Assembly (NCBI GenBank): GCA_045046885.1
Contig: JASFYX010000010.1
Coordinates: forward strand, 1-32,236
Direction: 5' to 3'
DNA length: 32,236 nucleotides
DNA from: CG1-02-35-72 sp045046885
GTDB taxonomy: Bacteria > Bacteroidota > Bacteroidia > Flavobacteriales > Flavobacteriaceae
Positions 9,805-17,682 of this stretch are shown here, piece after piece (position 1 is the stretch's first letter; the number at the start of each line of letters is the position of its first letter). Made by a program: the position numbers and the translations under genes. The notes beneath the pieces were generated by a model. It had not been told where the DNA came from and made no database searches. It saw only the letters and a program-made list of their open reading frames with translations.

Positions 9805-11622
9805 ATGAAATTTAAATTTTTAATATTATTTGTTGTTTTCAGCCAATTTATTTTTAGTCAAAACACACAAGATAAGATTGAAAATCTCGATTCAGTTACC
9901 ATAAATGCACAACGAATTGCTCTGCCATTTTCAAAAAATTCAAGAACCATAACATTAATTACAGCCAGCCAAATTAAAAGTAGTGCGGCTACAAGTGTCG
10001 CCCAATTATTACAAAATTATGCAGGCGTAGATGTTCGTCAGCGTGGCTTAGAAGGTACGCAAGCCGATTTATACATACGGGGCGGTAGTTTTGATCAAAC
10101 CCTTCTATTAATTGATGGCATAGCTGTTGAAGATAGCCAAACGGGTCATCATTTATTAAATAGTTTACCAGCTATTGAAATCATAGAACGTATAGAAATT
10201 ATTAAAGGCCCTGCAGCCAGAATTTACGGTCAGAATGCTTTTACAGGAGCTGTAAATATCATCACAAAAAAAGCACAAGAAAACTATACAAAAGTGCAAG
10301 CTTCTACAGGCTCTTTTAATAATACAAGTGTCAGTTTAATAGTGAGTCAATCTGGTAAAAACGGCTCGCAATTATTTCAAGTTAAGCGCAATACATCAGC
10401 AGGATACCGTTTTAATACCGATTTTAAAAACAATCACGCTTTATACAAAGCTAATTTTAAAATTAAAGAAATTCCTTTTAGTGTTTTAGCTACTTATGCC
10501 GATAGAAAATTTGGTGCCAATGGTTTTTATGCCAGTCCGAGTTTTAAAGACCAATACGAAGAAACCCAAACTACTCTTGTAGGTTTGAGTTCAGAATTTA
10601 AAAAGGGAAATTACAAACAGCAGTCAAAAATATATTGGAAACGCAATCAAGATATGTATGAGTTCTTGAGATATAATCCTACCTATTTTAGAAATTTCCA
10701 TATAACCAATAAAGTAGGCGCGTCATTTAATAGCACTGCGACATCCGATAAGGGCATTACTGGTTTCGGAATCGATATTGCCAAAAATTATATTGTCAGT
10801 AATAATTTAGGGACTCATAACCGCTATGTTGTTACAGGATTTTTAGAACATAGATTTAGCTTTGTCGAAGATAAATTAGATATAACACCTGGTGTGGCGG
10901 TTAATTATTATTCTGACTTCAATTTCCACGCTTTTCTAGGTGTAGATTTAGGCTTACAATTAAATCCAAATACTAGAATTTATGGCAATATGGGTTATAC
11001 CTATCGTGTGCCGACTTATACCGATTTATTTTACAACAGCCCGACGACTGTTGGAAATGAGAATTTAGCTCCAGAAGAAGCTATTGCTGAAGAGCTCGGA
11101 GTAAAATATCATAATGCATACTTTAATTTTGAGGTGGCTATTTTTAACCGTCAGTCAAAAAATTTGATTGATTATGTAAAAAATAATCCAACAGATAAAT
11201 GGGAAGCCAATAACTTACGGAAAGCAAATAGTTATGGTGTTGAAATAAATTCAGTTTATCATTTTAAGATTAATGGATACAATCAAAGTATTAAAATGGG
11301 TTATAACTATTTAAAAGACAATGTAAAACAGATAAATGTGCCATTTTCGCGTTATTCTTTAAATAGTATAAAACATCAAATAGTTTCTACTTTAAATACA
11401 AAAATCTTTAAGCATTTTTCACAAAGTATCCATTACAGATTTGTAGAAAGACCAGATGGGTCGCATTACACAGTATTTGATACCAAAATCAATTTTGTTG
11501 TCAAAAATGTTGCAATGTCATTATCTGGCAATAATATTTTCAATGCTACTTATACTGAAACCAATTTGGTACCTATGCCAAAAAGCAATTATTTAATGCG
11601 CTTGACTTATACATTTAAATAG
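9805..11622 (+). CDS. TonB-dependent outer-membrane receptor
   Basis: A 605-residue TonB-dependent receptor that would import a ligand, such as a siderophore, cobalamin or oligomer, across the outer membrane using ExbB/TonB energy. The chosen ATG gives a clean signal peptide (MKFKFLILFVVFSQFIFSQ). The plug domain follows at about residues 30-155, with SVAQLLQNYAGVDVRQRG, YIRGGSFDQTLLLIDG and IERIEIIKGPAARIYGQNAFTGAVNIITK. The rest is alternating beta-barrel sequence ending in an aromatic-rich strand. It is short and lacks the N-terminal carboxypeptidase-like domain and the SusD partner of polysaccharide systems, so it resembles BtuB/siderophore-type receptors. An in-frame extension to a TTG at 9709 is rejected because the promoter box lies inside it. 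The ligand is unknown. Confidence 0.9.
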   Translation: MKFKFLILFVVFSQFIFSQNTQDKIENLDSVTINAQRIALPFSKNSRTITLITASQIKSSAATSVAQLLQNYAGVDVRQRGLEGTQADLYIRGGSFDQTLLLIDGIAVEDSQTGHHLLNSLPAIEIIERIEIIKGPAARIYGQNAFTGAVNIITKKAQENYTKVQASTGSFNNTSVSLIVSQSGKNGSQLFQVKRNTSAGYRFNTDFKNNHALYKANFKIKEIPFSVLATYADRKFGANGFYASPSFKDQYEETQTTLVGLSSEFKKGNYKQQSKIYWKRNQDMYEFLRYNPTYFRNFHITNKVGASFNSTATSDKGITGFGIDIAKNYIVSNNLGTHNRYVVTGFLEHRFSFVEDKLDITPGVAVNYYSDFNFHAFLGVDLGLQLNPNTRIYGNMGYTYRVPTYTDLFYNSPTTVGNENLAPEEAIAEELGVKYHNAYFNFEVAIFNRQSKNLIDYVKNNPTDKWEANNLRKANSYGVEINSVYHFKINGYNQSIKMGYNYLKDNVKQINVPFSRYSLNSIKHQIVSTLNTKIFKHFSQSIHYRFVERPDGSHYTVFDTKINFVVKNVAMSLSGNNIFNATYTETNLVPMPKSNYLMRLTYTFK

Positions 11623-11640
11623 TTTTTATATATTTATCCG

Positions 11641-12309
11641 ATGACATATTTCACTTCGGATTATTTAGAATTTTTTAAAGAATTGGCAGCAAACAATCAT
11701 AAAGAATGGTTTGACGCTAATAGAAAAAGATATATAAATTCTGTAAAAGAGCCCTTTGCTCATTTTGTAGATGTGCTCATTACTGAAGCCTCAAAAATTG
11801 ATACCGAAATAAACATCTCACATAAGGAAGCTATTTTTAGAGTGAATCGCGATGTGCGTTTTTCTAAAGACAAAACACCTTATAAATTACGCATGTCGGC
11901 TATTATTTCAAAATACGGACGTAAAGATAAATCATATCCAGGTTTGTATGTAGAGTTGGGTCCCGAAAAACTGGGTATTTACGGCGGTCTTTTTAGGCCT
12001 TCTACTCAAGAATTGAAAAAAGTTAGGACTTCTATTGTCAATAATTTTATGCAGTTTAATAATCTGGTTTCTGATAAGGATTTTACAAGTCTTTTTGATG
12101 TCGTAAAGGGACAAAAAAATAAGCGCATTGCAGCTGAATTTAGAGAAAAAGCAACAAGGCAAGATTTACTGTTTAACAAGCAATGGTATTATAGGACAGA
12201 ATTATCGCCCGAGCTTATATTAAGTTCAGAATTAATGACTGAAATCACTACTCATTTTAAGGCTATGCAAGGCTTAAATAATTTTTTTAAAGATGCATTA
12301 AACACATAA
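11641..12309 (+). CDS. DUF2461 family protein
   Basis: A 222-residue soluble protein of the DUF2461 family. Diagnostic stretches are FFKELAANNHKEWFDANRKRY at the N-terminus, FRVNRDVRFSKDKTPYK in the middle, and a YVELGPEKLGIYGGLFRPS-like segment. No catalytic role is established for the family. It starts 18 bases after the TonB receptor stop and is followed after 3 bases by the Mpo1-like gene, so the three are probably cotranscribed. The ATG at 11641 is the first in frame after the receptor stop and gives a family-length protein. Confidence 0.85.
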   Translation: MTYFTSDYLEFFKELAANNHKEWFDANRKRYINSVKEPFAHFVDVLITEASKIDTEINISHKEAIFRVNRDVRFSKDKTPYKLRMSAIISKYGRKDKSYPGLYVELGPEKLGIYGGLFRPSTQELKKVRTSIVNNFMQFNNLVSDKDFTSLFDVVKGQKNKRIAAEFREKATRQDLLFNKQWYYRTELSPELILSSELMTEITTHFKAMQGLNNFFKDALNT

Positions 12310-12312
12310 ATT

Positions 12313-12645
12313 ATGGTGCGACAATACAAAACATTTAAAGAATTTTATCCCTTTTATTTATCACAACACAGTAATAAAACTTGTAGGTTGTTGCACGTAA
12401 TTGGGACTACTATTTTGTTGGCTATTACACTTACGGCAGTTTACCACAAACAGCCAATATTATTAATTTTTGTCCCTATTGCAGGCTACGGCTTTGCCTG
12501 GGTAGGTCATTTCTTTTTCGAGAAGAATAAACCGGCCACGTTTACATATCCGTTGTGGAGTTTGGTCTCAGACTTTAAAATGTATTTTCAAGTATTATCA
12601 GGGACCATTTCTTTAGATACTTCTAAAGATGCCAATATTTTATGA
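12313..12645 (+). CDS. Mpo1-like (DUF962) membrane protein
   Basis: A 110-residue protein with two predicted membrane helices, about residues 25-45 (LLHVIGTTILLAITLTAVY) and 48-67. The conserved His-containing motifs of the DUF962/Mpo1 family are present: HSNKTCRLLHVIGT and GHFFFEKNKPATF. Yeast Mpo1 is an iron-dependent alpha-oxidation dioxygenase of 2-hydroxy fatty acids; the histidines would bind the metal. Whether the bacterial protein does the same is inference. It begins 3 bases after the DUF2461 gene, so the two are probably translated from one message. Confidence 0.8.
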   Translation: MVRQYKTFKEFYPFYLSQHSNKTCRLLHVIGTTILLAITLTAVYHKQPILLIFVPIAGYGFAWVGHFFFEKNKPATFTYPLWSLVSDFKMYFQVLSGTISLDTSKDANIL

Positions 12646-12668
12646 TAGAAAACAACTGTTTATAAAGT

Positions 12669-12695
12669 GTCATTCTGAATGTAATGAAGAATCTC
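12669..12695 (+). repeat. REP-like hairpin repeat, ATTCT/AGAAT arms
   Basis: A member of the small dispersed repeat family with frame GTCA-arm-GA-loop-arm'. The arms ATTCT and AGAAT pair. It lies in the 112-base gap between the Mpo1-like and thioredoxin-fold genes; nothing else is evident in that gap. Confidence 0.65.
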
Positions 12696-12757
12696 AAGTA
12701 TATAGGTTTTAAATGATATTTTAAAAAAATAATCCGTCTAACAGCAAAACAAAATTC

Positions 12758-13342
12758 ATGAAATATATAAGCTTCTTATTTTTACTTTTTTCAAGCACAA
12801 TATTTGCACAAATTAACAATGAACATCTAAATGTTGGCGAAACGGCACCGGCTGTCTTTGCCAAAGACCAAAACGGTAAAACGATTGATTCTAAAGCTAT
12901 TTTAAAAAATAAGAAAATATTGTTGGTTTTTTACCGCGGTAATTGGTGTCCCTATTGTCGCAAACATTTAGCCTCTTTACAAGCTAATTTAAACGCATTA
13001 CAGAAAAAAAATGTTTTTGTAATGGTAGTGACACCAGAGAAACCTGCCAAAAATATAGAAACCCAAGACAAGCTTAAAACCCATTTTTCTATTATTCACG
13101 ATGCCGATAATGAAATTATGACCGCTTATAAAGTAGCTTATAAAGTTAATAAATCTACCGTAACAAGTTATTACAATCATGTTCAAAATAAAATAGCCCA
13201 ATACAACGATGCTAATAATGATGTGCTGCCTGTACCAGCGACTTATTTAATTGATACCAATGGTAAAATTATTTATGTACAATACAATACTGACCACAGA
13301 ATAAGGTCAGATATTAAAATGATTATTGAAAAGTATCTTTAA
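12758..13342 (+). CDS. Exported AhpC/TSA-like thioredoxin-fold protein
   Basis: A 194-residue protein with an N-terminal signal peptide (MKYISFLFLLFSSTIFAQ), so it acts in the periplasm or at the outer membrane. After the leader comes the redoxin start NVGETAPAVFAKDQNG, then the active-site region VFYRGNWCPYCRKHLASLQ with Cys64 and Cys67. The C-terminal cis-Pro segment is VPATYLIDTNGKI. The YRGxWCPYC pattern belongs to the peroxiredoxin-like branch of the AhpC/TSA superfamily, which likely reduces peroxides or protein disulfides; the exact substrate cannot be read. The GNAT gene follows after 14 bases and is probably cotranscribed. Confidence 0.85.
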   Translation: MKYISFLFLLFSSTIFAQINNEHLNVGETAPAVFAKDQNGKTIDSKAILKNKKILLVFYRGNWCPYCRKHLASLQANLNALQKKNVFVMVVTPEKPAKNIETQDKLKTHFSIIHDADNEIMTAYKVAYKVNKSTVTSYYNHVQNKIAQYNDANNDVLPVPATYLIDTNGKIIYVQYNTDHRIRSDIKMIIEKYL

Positions 13343-13356
13343 AAATTGAATCAATA

Positions 13357-13869
13357 ATGGCATACAAAACATTCCAAACAGAAAGATTGCAAATGAGACC
13401 AGTATCGGCATCATTTGATAAAGCTTTTATATTTGAATTATTAAACACACCTAAGTGGCTTAAAAATATTGGTGATAGAAATATCAAATCAGAAGAGGAT
13501 GCAGCGGCCTATATTAACACTAAAATAACACCGCAATTAGAAAAGTTAGGTTATGGTAATTATGTGGTTATTAGAAAAGAAGATGGTGCTAAATTAGGAA
13601 CTTGTGGCCTTTATAATAGAAAAGGTATTGAGGGAGTGGATATAGGTTTTGCCTTTTTACCACAATACGAAAAAAAAGGGTATGCTTTTGAGAGTGCCAA
13701 AAAATTGTTAACGGTTGCTTTTGATTATTTTAAAATCACACAAATTAGTGGGGTAACCATAATAGAAAATAAAGCCTCACAAAATTTATTAAAAAAGCTA
13801 GGACTAGAATTTAAAAAAATAATAAAACTACCCAATGACAAAGTTGAATTGTTATTATTTAAAAATTAA
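13357..13869 (+). CDS. GNAT family N-acetyltransferase (RimJ/RimL-like)
   Basis: A 170-residue acetyltransferase of the RimJ/RimL-type GNAT branch that moves acetyl from acetyl-CoA to an amine. The opening TERLQMRPVS is typical. The acetyl-CoA-binding motif A is seen as IGFAFLPQYEKKGYAFES (the Q-x-x-G-x-A loop), followed by the helix and the late motif IIENKASQNLLKKLGLEF. It sits directly after the thioredoxin-fold gene and converges on the porin gene 30 bases away; no terminator hairpin is visible between them. The substrate may be a ribosomal protein N-terminus or a small molecule; sequence alone does not decide. Confidence 0.85.
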   Translation: MAYKTFQTERLQMRPVSASFDKAFIFELLNTPKWLKNIGDRNIKSEEDAAAYINTKITPQLEKLGYGNYVVIRKEDGAKLGTCGLYNRKGIEGVDIGFAFLPQYEKKGYAFESAKKLLTVAFDYFKITQISGVTIIENKASQNLLKKLGLEFKKIIKLPNDKVELLLFKN

Positions 13870-13899
13870 AAACTGATTGAAGTGTTCAAGACTACAAGT

Positions 13900-15870
13900 T
13901 TAAATAAAGAAATTCCACACCAAACCAAACCTAATACTGTAATCTCGGAAAGGATAGTTAGGGGCCGAAAAATAATTGTATCCTGTTAAACCCCCATTAA
14001 AATTTTCGACTTTTAAAAAGATACGTGTCCGCTGAATTTGGGCATTTATAAAGAAGTCAATTACAGGAAAGCCACCTATTTTAGTGTCGTTTTGTAAACT
14101 AAATTCGTTGAGCAAAGGATTAAAATTATTGGCAAAAAATTCTGAGAAATATTTAAAAGTAAAACCTGTTTGTAAAAATAAAGGTTTGCCTTTAAAAAAG
14201 TAATTTTCGTAATACAAGGTATTACGGGTTACAAAATCGGGGACTCTAAAAACATCAGAGCCACTCGAAACATTGTTGTAAAGCACAGTATTTACCAAGC
14301 CAAAATGTCCTTTTTTAAATTCTTTTCTCAATTTAATTCTAAAATAGGTCACATTGCTTGTGGCTTGTTGTACGGTTGTTTGTCCTGTTGTAGCGTCGTT
14401 TAAACCAAAATATGTGTAGTTGCTAATATTGTTAAGTTGCGCTTCAATAGTGCCGTATTTTTGACTACTGATACTGGCGTGAATATTTTTAAGTCTTTCG
14501 TTAATTAAATTGTTATGCCAATTGTAAGCGTTGTAATGACTGCGATTTAAAACAAAATTAAAATTAGGCGCTTTACTCGTAATTAAAACACCGGCTTTTA
14601 AATTGTAAACACTGTCTTTTTTAAAAATAGCATCAGCTTTAAGTCTATTACCGTTTAAAGGTCCTGTTAAAATATTTGACGCGTCTGCTTTGAGGTAAAA
14701 ATGTTTTAATTGAGCATGCCATTCGCCACCAATAGCTACAGTATTGCCTTTAAGATTGTTAGGAATAACAGTTGTTACAAAGGTCGTATCGGCAGCATAA
14801 GTATAATCGTAATTGTAGTTCTCGAGTTTAAATTTAACTTCTCCTAAAACAATAGGCGCTTTAAGTCCTAAAAATATCTGATTGTATTTCTTTTTAAATA
14901 CAAGTCTGTCGGCGATGTTGCCAATGGCATCGCCAAATACATTTGTGGCAGCGGCAGATTGTGTAAACTCGTAATGAGACAATTGATAGTTAAAAACATG
15001 ACCAATACGTAAATATGATTTTTTCTTACTGATGGAATCGGTACGTTGCCAAATTTTATAATCTTGTTCAAAGTAATAACGGTTAGCACGTAATACGCTC
15101 AGGGTACCACTTAAATTAACGTCAAAACGCGAGCGTTGCGTAAACTGCGGATCGTTATTTGTAAACAATGAAATTTGGGAAGCCAATAATCCTCCATTTT
15201 CATTATTGCCAAGATCTTGTGCCACCATATGACCACGAATATTGTATTTGTCGTTTTTAGTGCGGTAATTTATGGTATATGTAAAATTGCCGTGGCTACT
15301 CAATTCATTGCGATAAAATCCCAAAGAGCGCAGACCTTTAAAGGCCAAAGAAAAATTGAGTCGCTGTGAAGTATTCATAGTTAATAACGAATTGAGCAAT
15401 TGTCCTTGCTGAAAACCAGTTTTGTGTGTGAAAATAGAAGTGGGTGTGGGGACGCGGTAGTAATTAATATCTTTTACTGTGTAAAAATTAAAGCGTTTGG
15501 CACGTGCCCCTAAAATAGGAAACAATTCTACATCATTAAAATTGTAAGCCAATTTGGTATAGGTTTGTCCCATATTTTCGAAAGGCATCAACTCAAAATT
15601 ATCTTTAAGTCTATAATTGTGTAAATATTCTTTTTGGATTGTGAGCGTGGTATCTACTACAGTGGTATCGTTGTAGTAGGATATTATTTTATAATCGGTA
15701 AATTTTGTTTTACCCATTATTTTTACCTTAATCCTTTTATTAGACAAAGTATCATTTTGATTAAAGCGACCATTAGTGAGATCTTGATTGTTGAGTATTA
15801 ATTTACGTTTTTGCGCATGAGATTGCAAAACCAAACAAAACAAAAGGCTAATAAATAATATTTTTTTCAT
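13900..15870 (-). CDS. Putative outer-membrane porin
   Basis: A 656-residue beta-barrel protein of the Bacteroidota 'putative porin' family. The chosen ATG (CAT at 15868-15870) begins a clear signal peptide, MKKILFISLLFCLVLQSHAQ. A conserved early segment contains YKIISYYNDTTVVDTTLTIQ and the region FELMPFENMGQTYTKLAYNF. Amphipathic strands run to the end, which finishes on an aromatic strand, RFGLVWNFFI. A longer in-frame reading to 15969 would overlap the rnhB start and run through the promoter box at 15884-15891, so it is rejected. It is divergent from rnhB. The transported solute is unknown. Confidence 0.85.
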   Translation of the reverse strand: MKKILFISLLFCLVLQSHAQKRKLILNNQDLTNGRFNQNDTLSNKRIKVKIMGKTKFTDYKIISYYNDTTVVDTTLTIQKEYLHNYRLKDNFELMPFENMGQTYTKLAYNFNDVELFPILGARAKRFNFYTVKDINYYRVPTPTSIFTHKTGFQQGQLLNSLLTMNTSQRLNFSLAFKGLRSLGFYRNELSSHGNFTYTINYRTKNDKYNIRGHMVAQDLGNNENGGLLASQISLFTNNDPQFTQRSRFDVNLSGTLSVLRANRYYFEQDYKIWQRTDSISKKKSYLRIGHVFNYQLSHYEFTQSAAATNVFGDAIGNIADRLVFKKKYNQIFLGLKAPIVLGEVKFKLENYNYDYTYAADTTFVTTVIPNNLKGNTVAIGGEWHAQLKHFYLKADASNILTGPLNGNRLKADAIFKKDSVYNLKAGVLITSKAPNFNFVLNRSHYNAYNWHNNLINERLKNIHASISSQKYGTIEAQLNNISNYTYFGLNDATTGQTTVQQATSNVTYFRIKLRKEFKKGHFGLVNTVLYNNVSSGSDVFRVPDFVTRNTLYYENYFFKGKPLFLQTGFTFKYFSEFFANNFNPLLNEFSLQNDTKIGGFPVIDFFINAQIQRTRIFLKVENFNGGLTGYNYFSAPNYPFRDYSIRFGLVWNFFI

Positions 15871-15883
15871 AAAATAATAACTG

Positions 15884-15891
15884 CAAAGGTA
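15884..15891 (-). promoter_or_regulatory. -7 promoter box TACCTTTG for porin gene
   Basis: Read on the minus strand, TACCTTTG matches TAnnTTTG exactly and lies 13 bases upstream of the porin ATG. It supports the start at 15870. Confidence 0.6.
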
Positions 15892-15967
15892 AAATAATTG
15901 TATCAAATATTGTGTTAAAGTCGCTGTTGACGCCAAACTATAAAAATAAAATAAATATTTTTGACTC

Positions 15968-16567
15968 ATGTTAGAACATCACTATTCAAATTACACTTTA
16001 GAAGTAGGCACAGATGAGGCTGGTCGTGGTTGTTTGGCAGGGCCTGTTGTAGCGGCAGCCGTCATTTTACCACCTCGTTTTAAGCATCCTTTGTTAAATG
16101 ATTCTAAGCAACTATCCGAAAAAAAGCGCCTGTTGTTGCGTCCTATAATAGAAAAAGAAGCCTTGGCTTTTGCAGTAGCTTTTGTATCGGAAAAGGAAAT
16201 AGATAAAATCAATATTCTAAACGCTTCTATAAAAGCGATGCATAAAGCTATTGCCGATTTAAAATTACAACCCGAATTTATAATTGTCGATGGCAATAAA
16301 TTTAAACCTTATAATGACGTTTCCTACAAAACCATTGTAAAAGGCGATGCTAAATTTATGAGTATTGCCGCCGCAAGTGTTTTGGCTAAAACGTATCGTG
16401 ATGATTTTATGGAGAAACTACATCTAAAACATCCCGAATATGCATGGAACAAAAACAAGGGTTATCCTACCAAGCAACACCGCGATGCCATTAGGCAATT
16501 TAGCGCAACCGTTTATCACAGAAAATCTTTTAGGTTGTTGCCGGAGCAATTGAAGTTGGATTTATAG
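15968..16567 (+). CDS. rnhB: Ribonuclease HII
   Basis: RNase HII removes ribonucleotides misincorporated in DNA and RNA in RNA-DNA hybrids. The 199-residue protein has the type 2 signature: GTDEAGRGCLAGPV with catalytic Asp16 and Glu17, NDSKQLS at 44-50, IIVDGN with Asp108, and the KGDAKFMSIAAASVLAKTYRD segment carrying the fourth acidic residue. The length is standard. The ATG at 15968 gives the usual N-terminus and leaves 97 bases to the divergent porin start. Confidence 0.96.
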   Translation: MLEHHYSNYTLEVGTDEAGRGCLAGPVVAAAVILPPRFKHPLLNDSKQLSEKKRLLLRPIIEKEALAFAVAFVSEKEIDKINILNASIKAMHKAIADLKLQPEFIIVDGNKFKPYNDVSYKTIVKGDAKFMSIAAASVLAKTYRDDFMEKLHLKHPEYAWNKNKGYPTKQHRDAIRQFSATVYHRKSFRLLPEQLKLDL

Positions 16568-16641
16568 TATCTAGTATCAAGTATTTAGAATTAAGTATTT
16601 AGCATAAAGGAACTTAAATTTAAATAATTATACCCTTTAAA

Positions 16642-16661
16642 GTTCCGAAATTTCGGGATAG
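16642..16661. repeat. Short palindromic repeat, second copy
   Basis: GTTCCGAAATTTCGGGATAG has the same flanks as the rpoB-rpoC spacer repeat at 3376-3395, with two symmetric substitutions that preserve the CCGAAATTTCGG palindrome. Just upstream, GGAACTT (16610-16616) is complementary to AAGTTCC at 16640-16646, so a larger alternative hairpin is possible. Confidence 0.65.
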
Positions 16662-16701
16662 GATGGGATGATGAAGTACTCTATTTCTTAAAAGCAGTGA
16701 A

Positions 16702-16729
16702 TGTTACCCTGAGCGAAGTCGAAGGGTCT
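16702..16729 (+). repeat. REP-like hairpin repeat, ACCCT/AGGGT arms
   Basis: A copy of the GAGCGAAGTCGA repeat with pairing arms ACCCT and AGGGT, between the convergent rnhB and lipB genes. It ends five bases before the lipB stop codon, so it may sit in the 3' end of both mRNAs. Confidence 0.75.
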
Positions 16730-16734
16730 TTTAT

Positions 16735-17427
16735 TTAAACAAATTCAGCCTCAAAAATCTCTGCAAAGTGTTTTAGAATCTTCTTTTTAACTTCTTCTAA
16801 GTCTATGGGTTTTCCCAATTCGGCTTGCATAGAAGTTACCGCTTTACCGCGGATGCCACAGGGAATAATATTGTCAAAAAAGCCCAAATCTGTATTGACA
16901 TTTAGCGCAAATCCGTGCATGGTTACCCAGCGACTGCTACGTACACCTAAAGCACAAATTTTACGCACAAAGGGTGTCCCTACATCCAGCCAAACACCTG
17001 TTTCTCCCTCACTACGTGTCCCTTTTATGTTGTATTCTGCCAAAGTATTGATAATTATTTCTTCAAGATAACGCATATATTTATGAATATCCGTAAAGAA
17101 ATTATCGAGATCTAAAATAGGATAACCCACAATTTGACCAGGGCCGTGATAAGTAATATCGCCCCCGCGATTTATTTTGTAAAAAGTCGCTCCTTTGGCT
17201 TTGAGTTGGTCTTCGGTAAGGAGTAGATTGTTAAAATCACCACTTTTACCCAAGGTGTAAACATGTGGATGTTCAACAAATAAAAAGTGATTTTTTGTAG
17301 GAAGATTTAATTTTTTGTCTCTATTCTGACGTTTAATTTTAACAATAGCGTCAAACAGTGTTTCTTGATATTTCCACGTGGCTTTGTAGTCTTTTAAGCC
17401 GAGGTCTTCTAAAAGTATTTGTTGCAT
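16735..17427 (-). CDS. lipB: Lipoyl(octanoyl) transferase
   Basis: LipB transfers octanoate from acyl carrier protein to the lipoyl domains of 2-oxoacid dehydrogenases and the glycine cleavage H protein, the first step of lipoate synthesis. The 230-residue protein has the substrate motif GGDITYHGPGQIVGYPILDL at 88-107, VRKICALGV with catalytic Lys156, and IIPCGI with catalytic Cys190. The ATG (CAT at 17425-17427) overlaps the stop of the upstream yqaE-like gene by one base (TAATG), so translation is probably coupled. No lipA is nearby. Confidence 0.96.
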   Translation of the reverse strand: MQQILLEDLGLKDYKATWKYQETLFDAIVKIKRQNRDKKLNLPTKNHFLFVEHPHVYTLGKSGDFNNLLLTEDQLKAKGATFYKINRGGDITYHGPGQIVGYPILDLDNFFTDIHKYMRYLEEIIINTLAEYNIKGTRSEGETGVWLDVGTPFVRKICALGVRSSRWVTMHGFALNVNTDLGFFDNIIPCGIRGKAVTSMQAELGKPIDLEEVKKKILKHFAEIFEAEFV

Positions 17428-17585
17428 TACCTATCGGGATTGTTTAAAATAACCAAAGCGGCTATGACACCCGGAATCCAGCCGGCACAAGTTAAAAGAA
17501 AAACGATTATTATAGACCCACAACCTTTACCTATAACAGATAAGGGCGGAAAAATAATTGCCAATATAACGCGCCAAATACTCAT
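17427..17585 (-). CDS. YqaE/Pmp3 family small membrane protein
   Basis: A 52-residue hydrophobic protein, read from the ATG at 17585 (CAT 17583-17585) to the TAA at 17429-17427. It begins MSIWRVILAIIFPPLSVIGK, then GCGSIIIVFLLTCAGWIPG, and ends VIAALVILNNPDR. This is the Pmp3/YqaE family pattern: two membrane helices around a Gly-Cys-Gly turn and the LLTCxGWIPG motif. Homologues in yeast and plants modulate membrane potential and salt tolerance; the bacterial role is less clear. Its stop codon shares one base with the lipB start. It is short enough to be missed by automatic ORF cut-offs, and an overlapping plus-strand reading frame is its shadow. Confidence 0.92.
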   Translation of the reverse strand: MSIWRVILAIIFPPLSVIGKGCGSIIIVFLLTCAGWIPGVIAALVILNNPDR

Positions 17586-17656
17586 CTTAAAATTTTGGTA
17601 AAGGTCTTAAAAAAAAGCGGACAAAAAAAGTCTCAAAAATTAGATAAAATTTATAG

Positions 17657-17664
17657 TATCTTTG
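17657..17664 (+). promoter_or_regulatory. -7 promoter box TATCTTTG for ktrB
   Basis: An exact TAnnTTTG match 18 bases upstream of the ktrB ATG. It likely drives ktrB and ktrA. No convincing -33 element is visible. Confidence 0.6.
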
Positions 17665-17682
17665 CTTACTTACCTGTGATAG

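Noticed and set aside
15871..15969. N-terminal extension of the putative porin
   Set aside because: It places 33 residues before an obvious signal peptide, overlaps the rnhB start codon and crosses the TACCTTTG promoter box.
17419..17601. Plus-strand 60-codon frame opposite lipB start
   Set aside because: The minus strand here encodes a clear YqaE/Pmp3 family protein; the plus-strand frame has no recognisable features.
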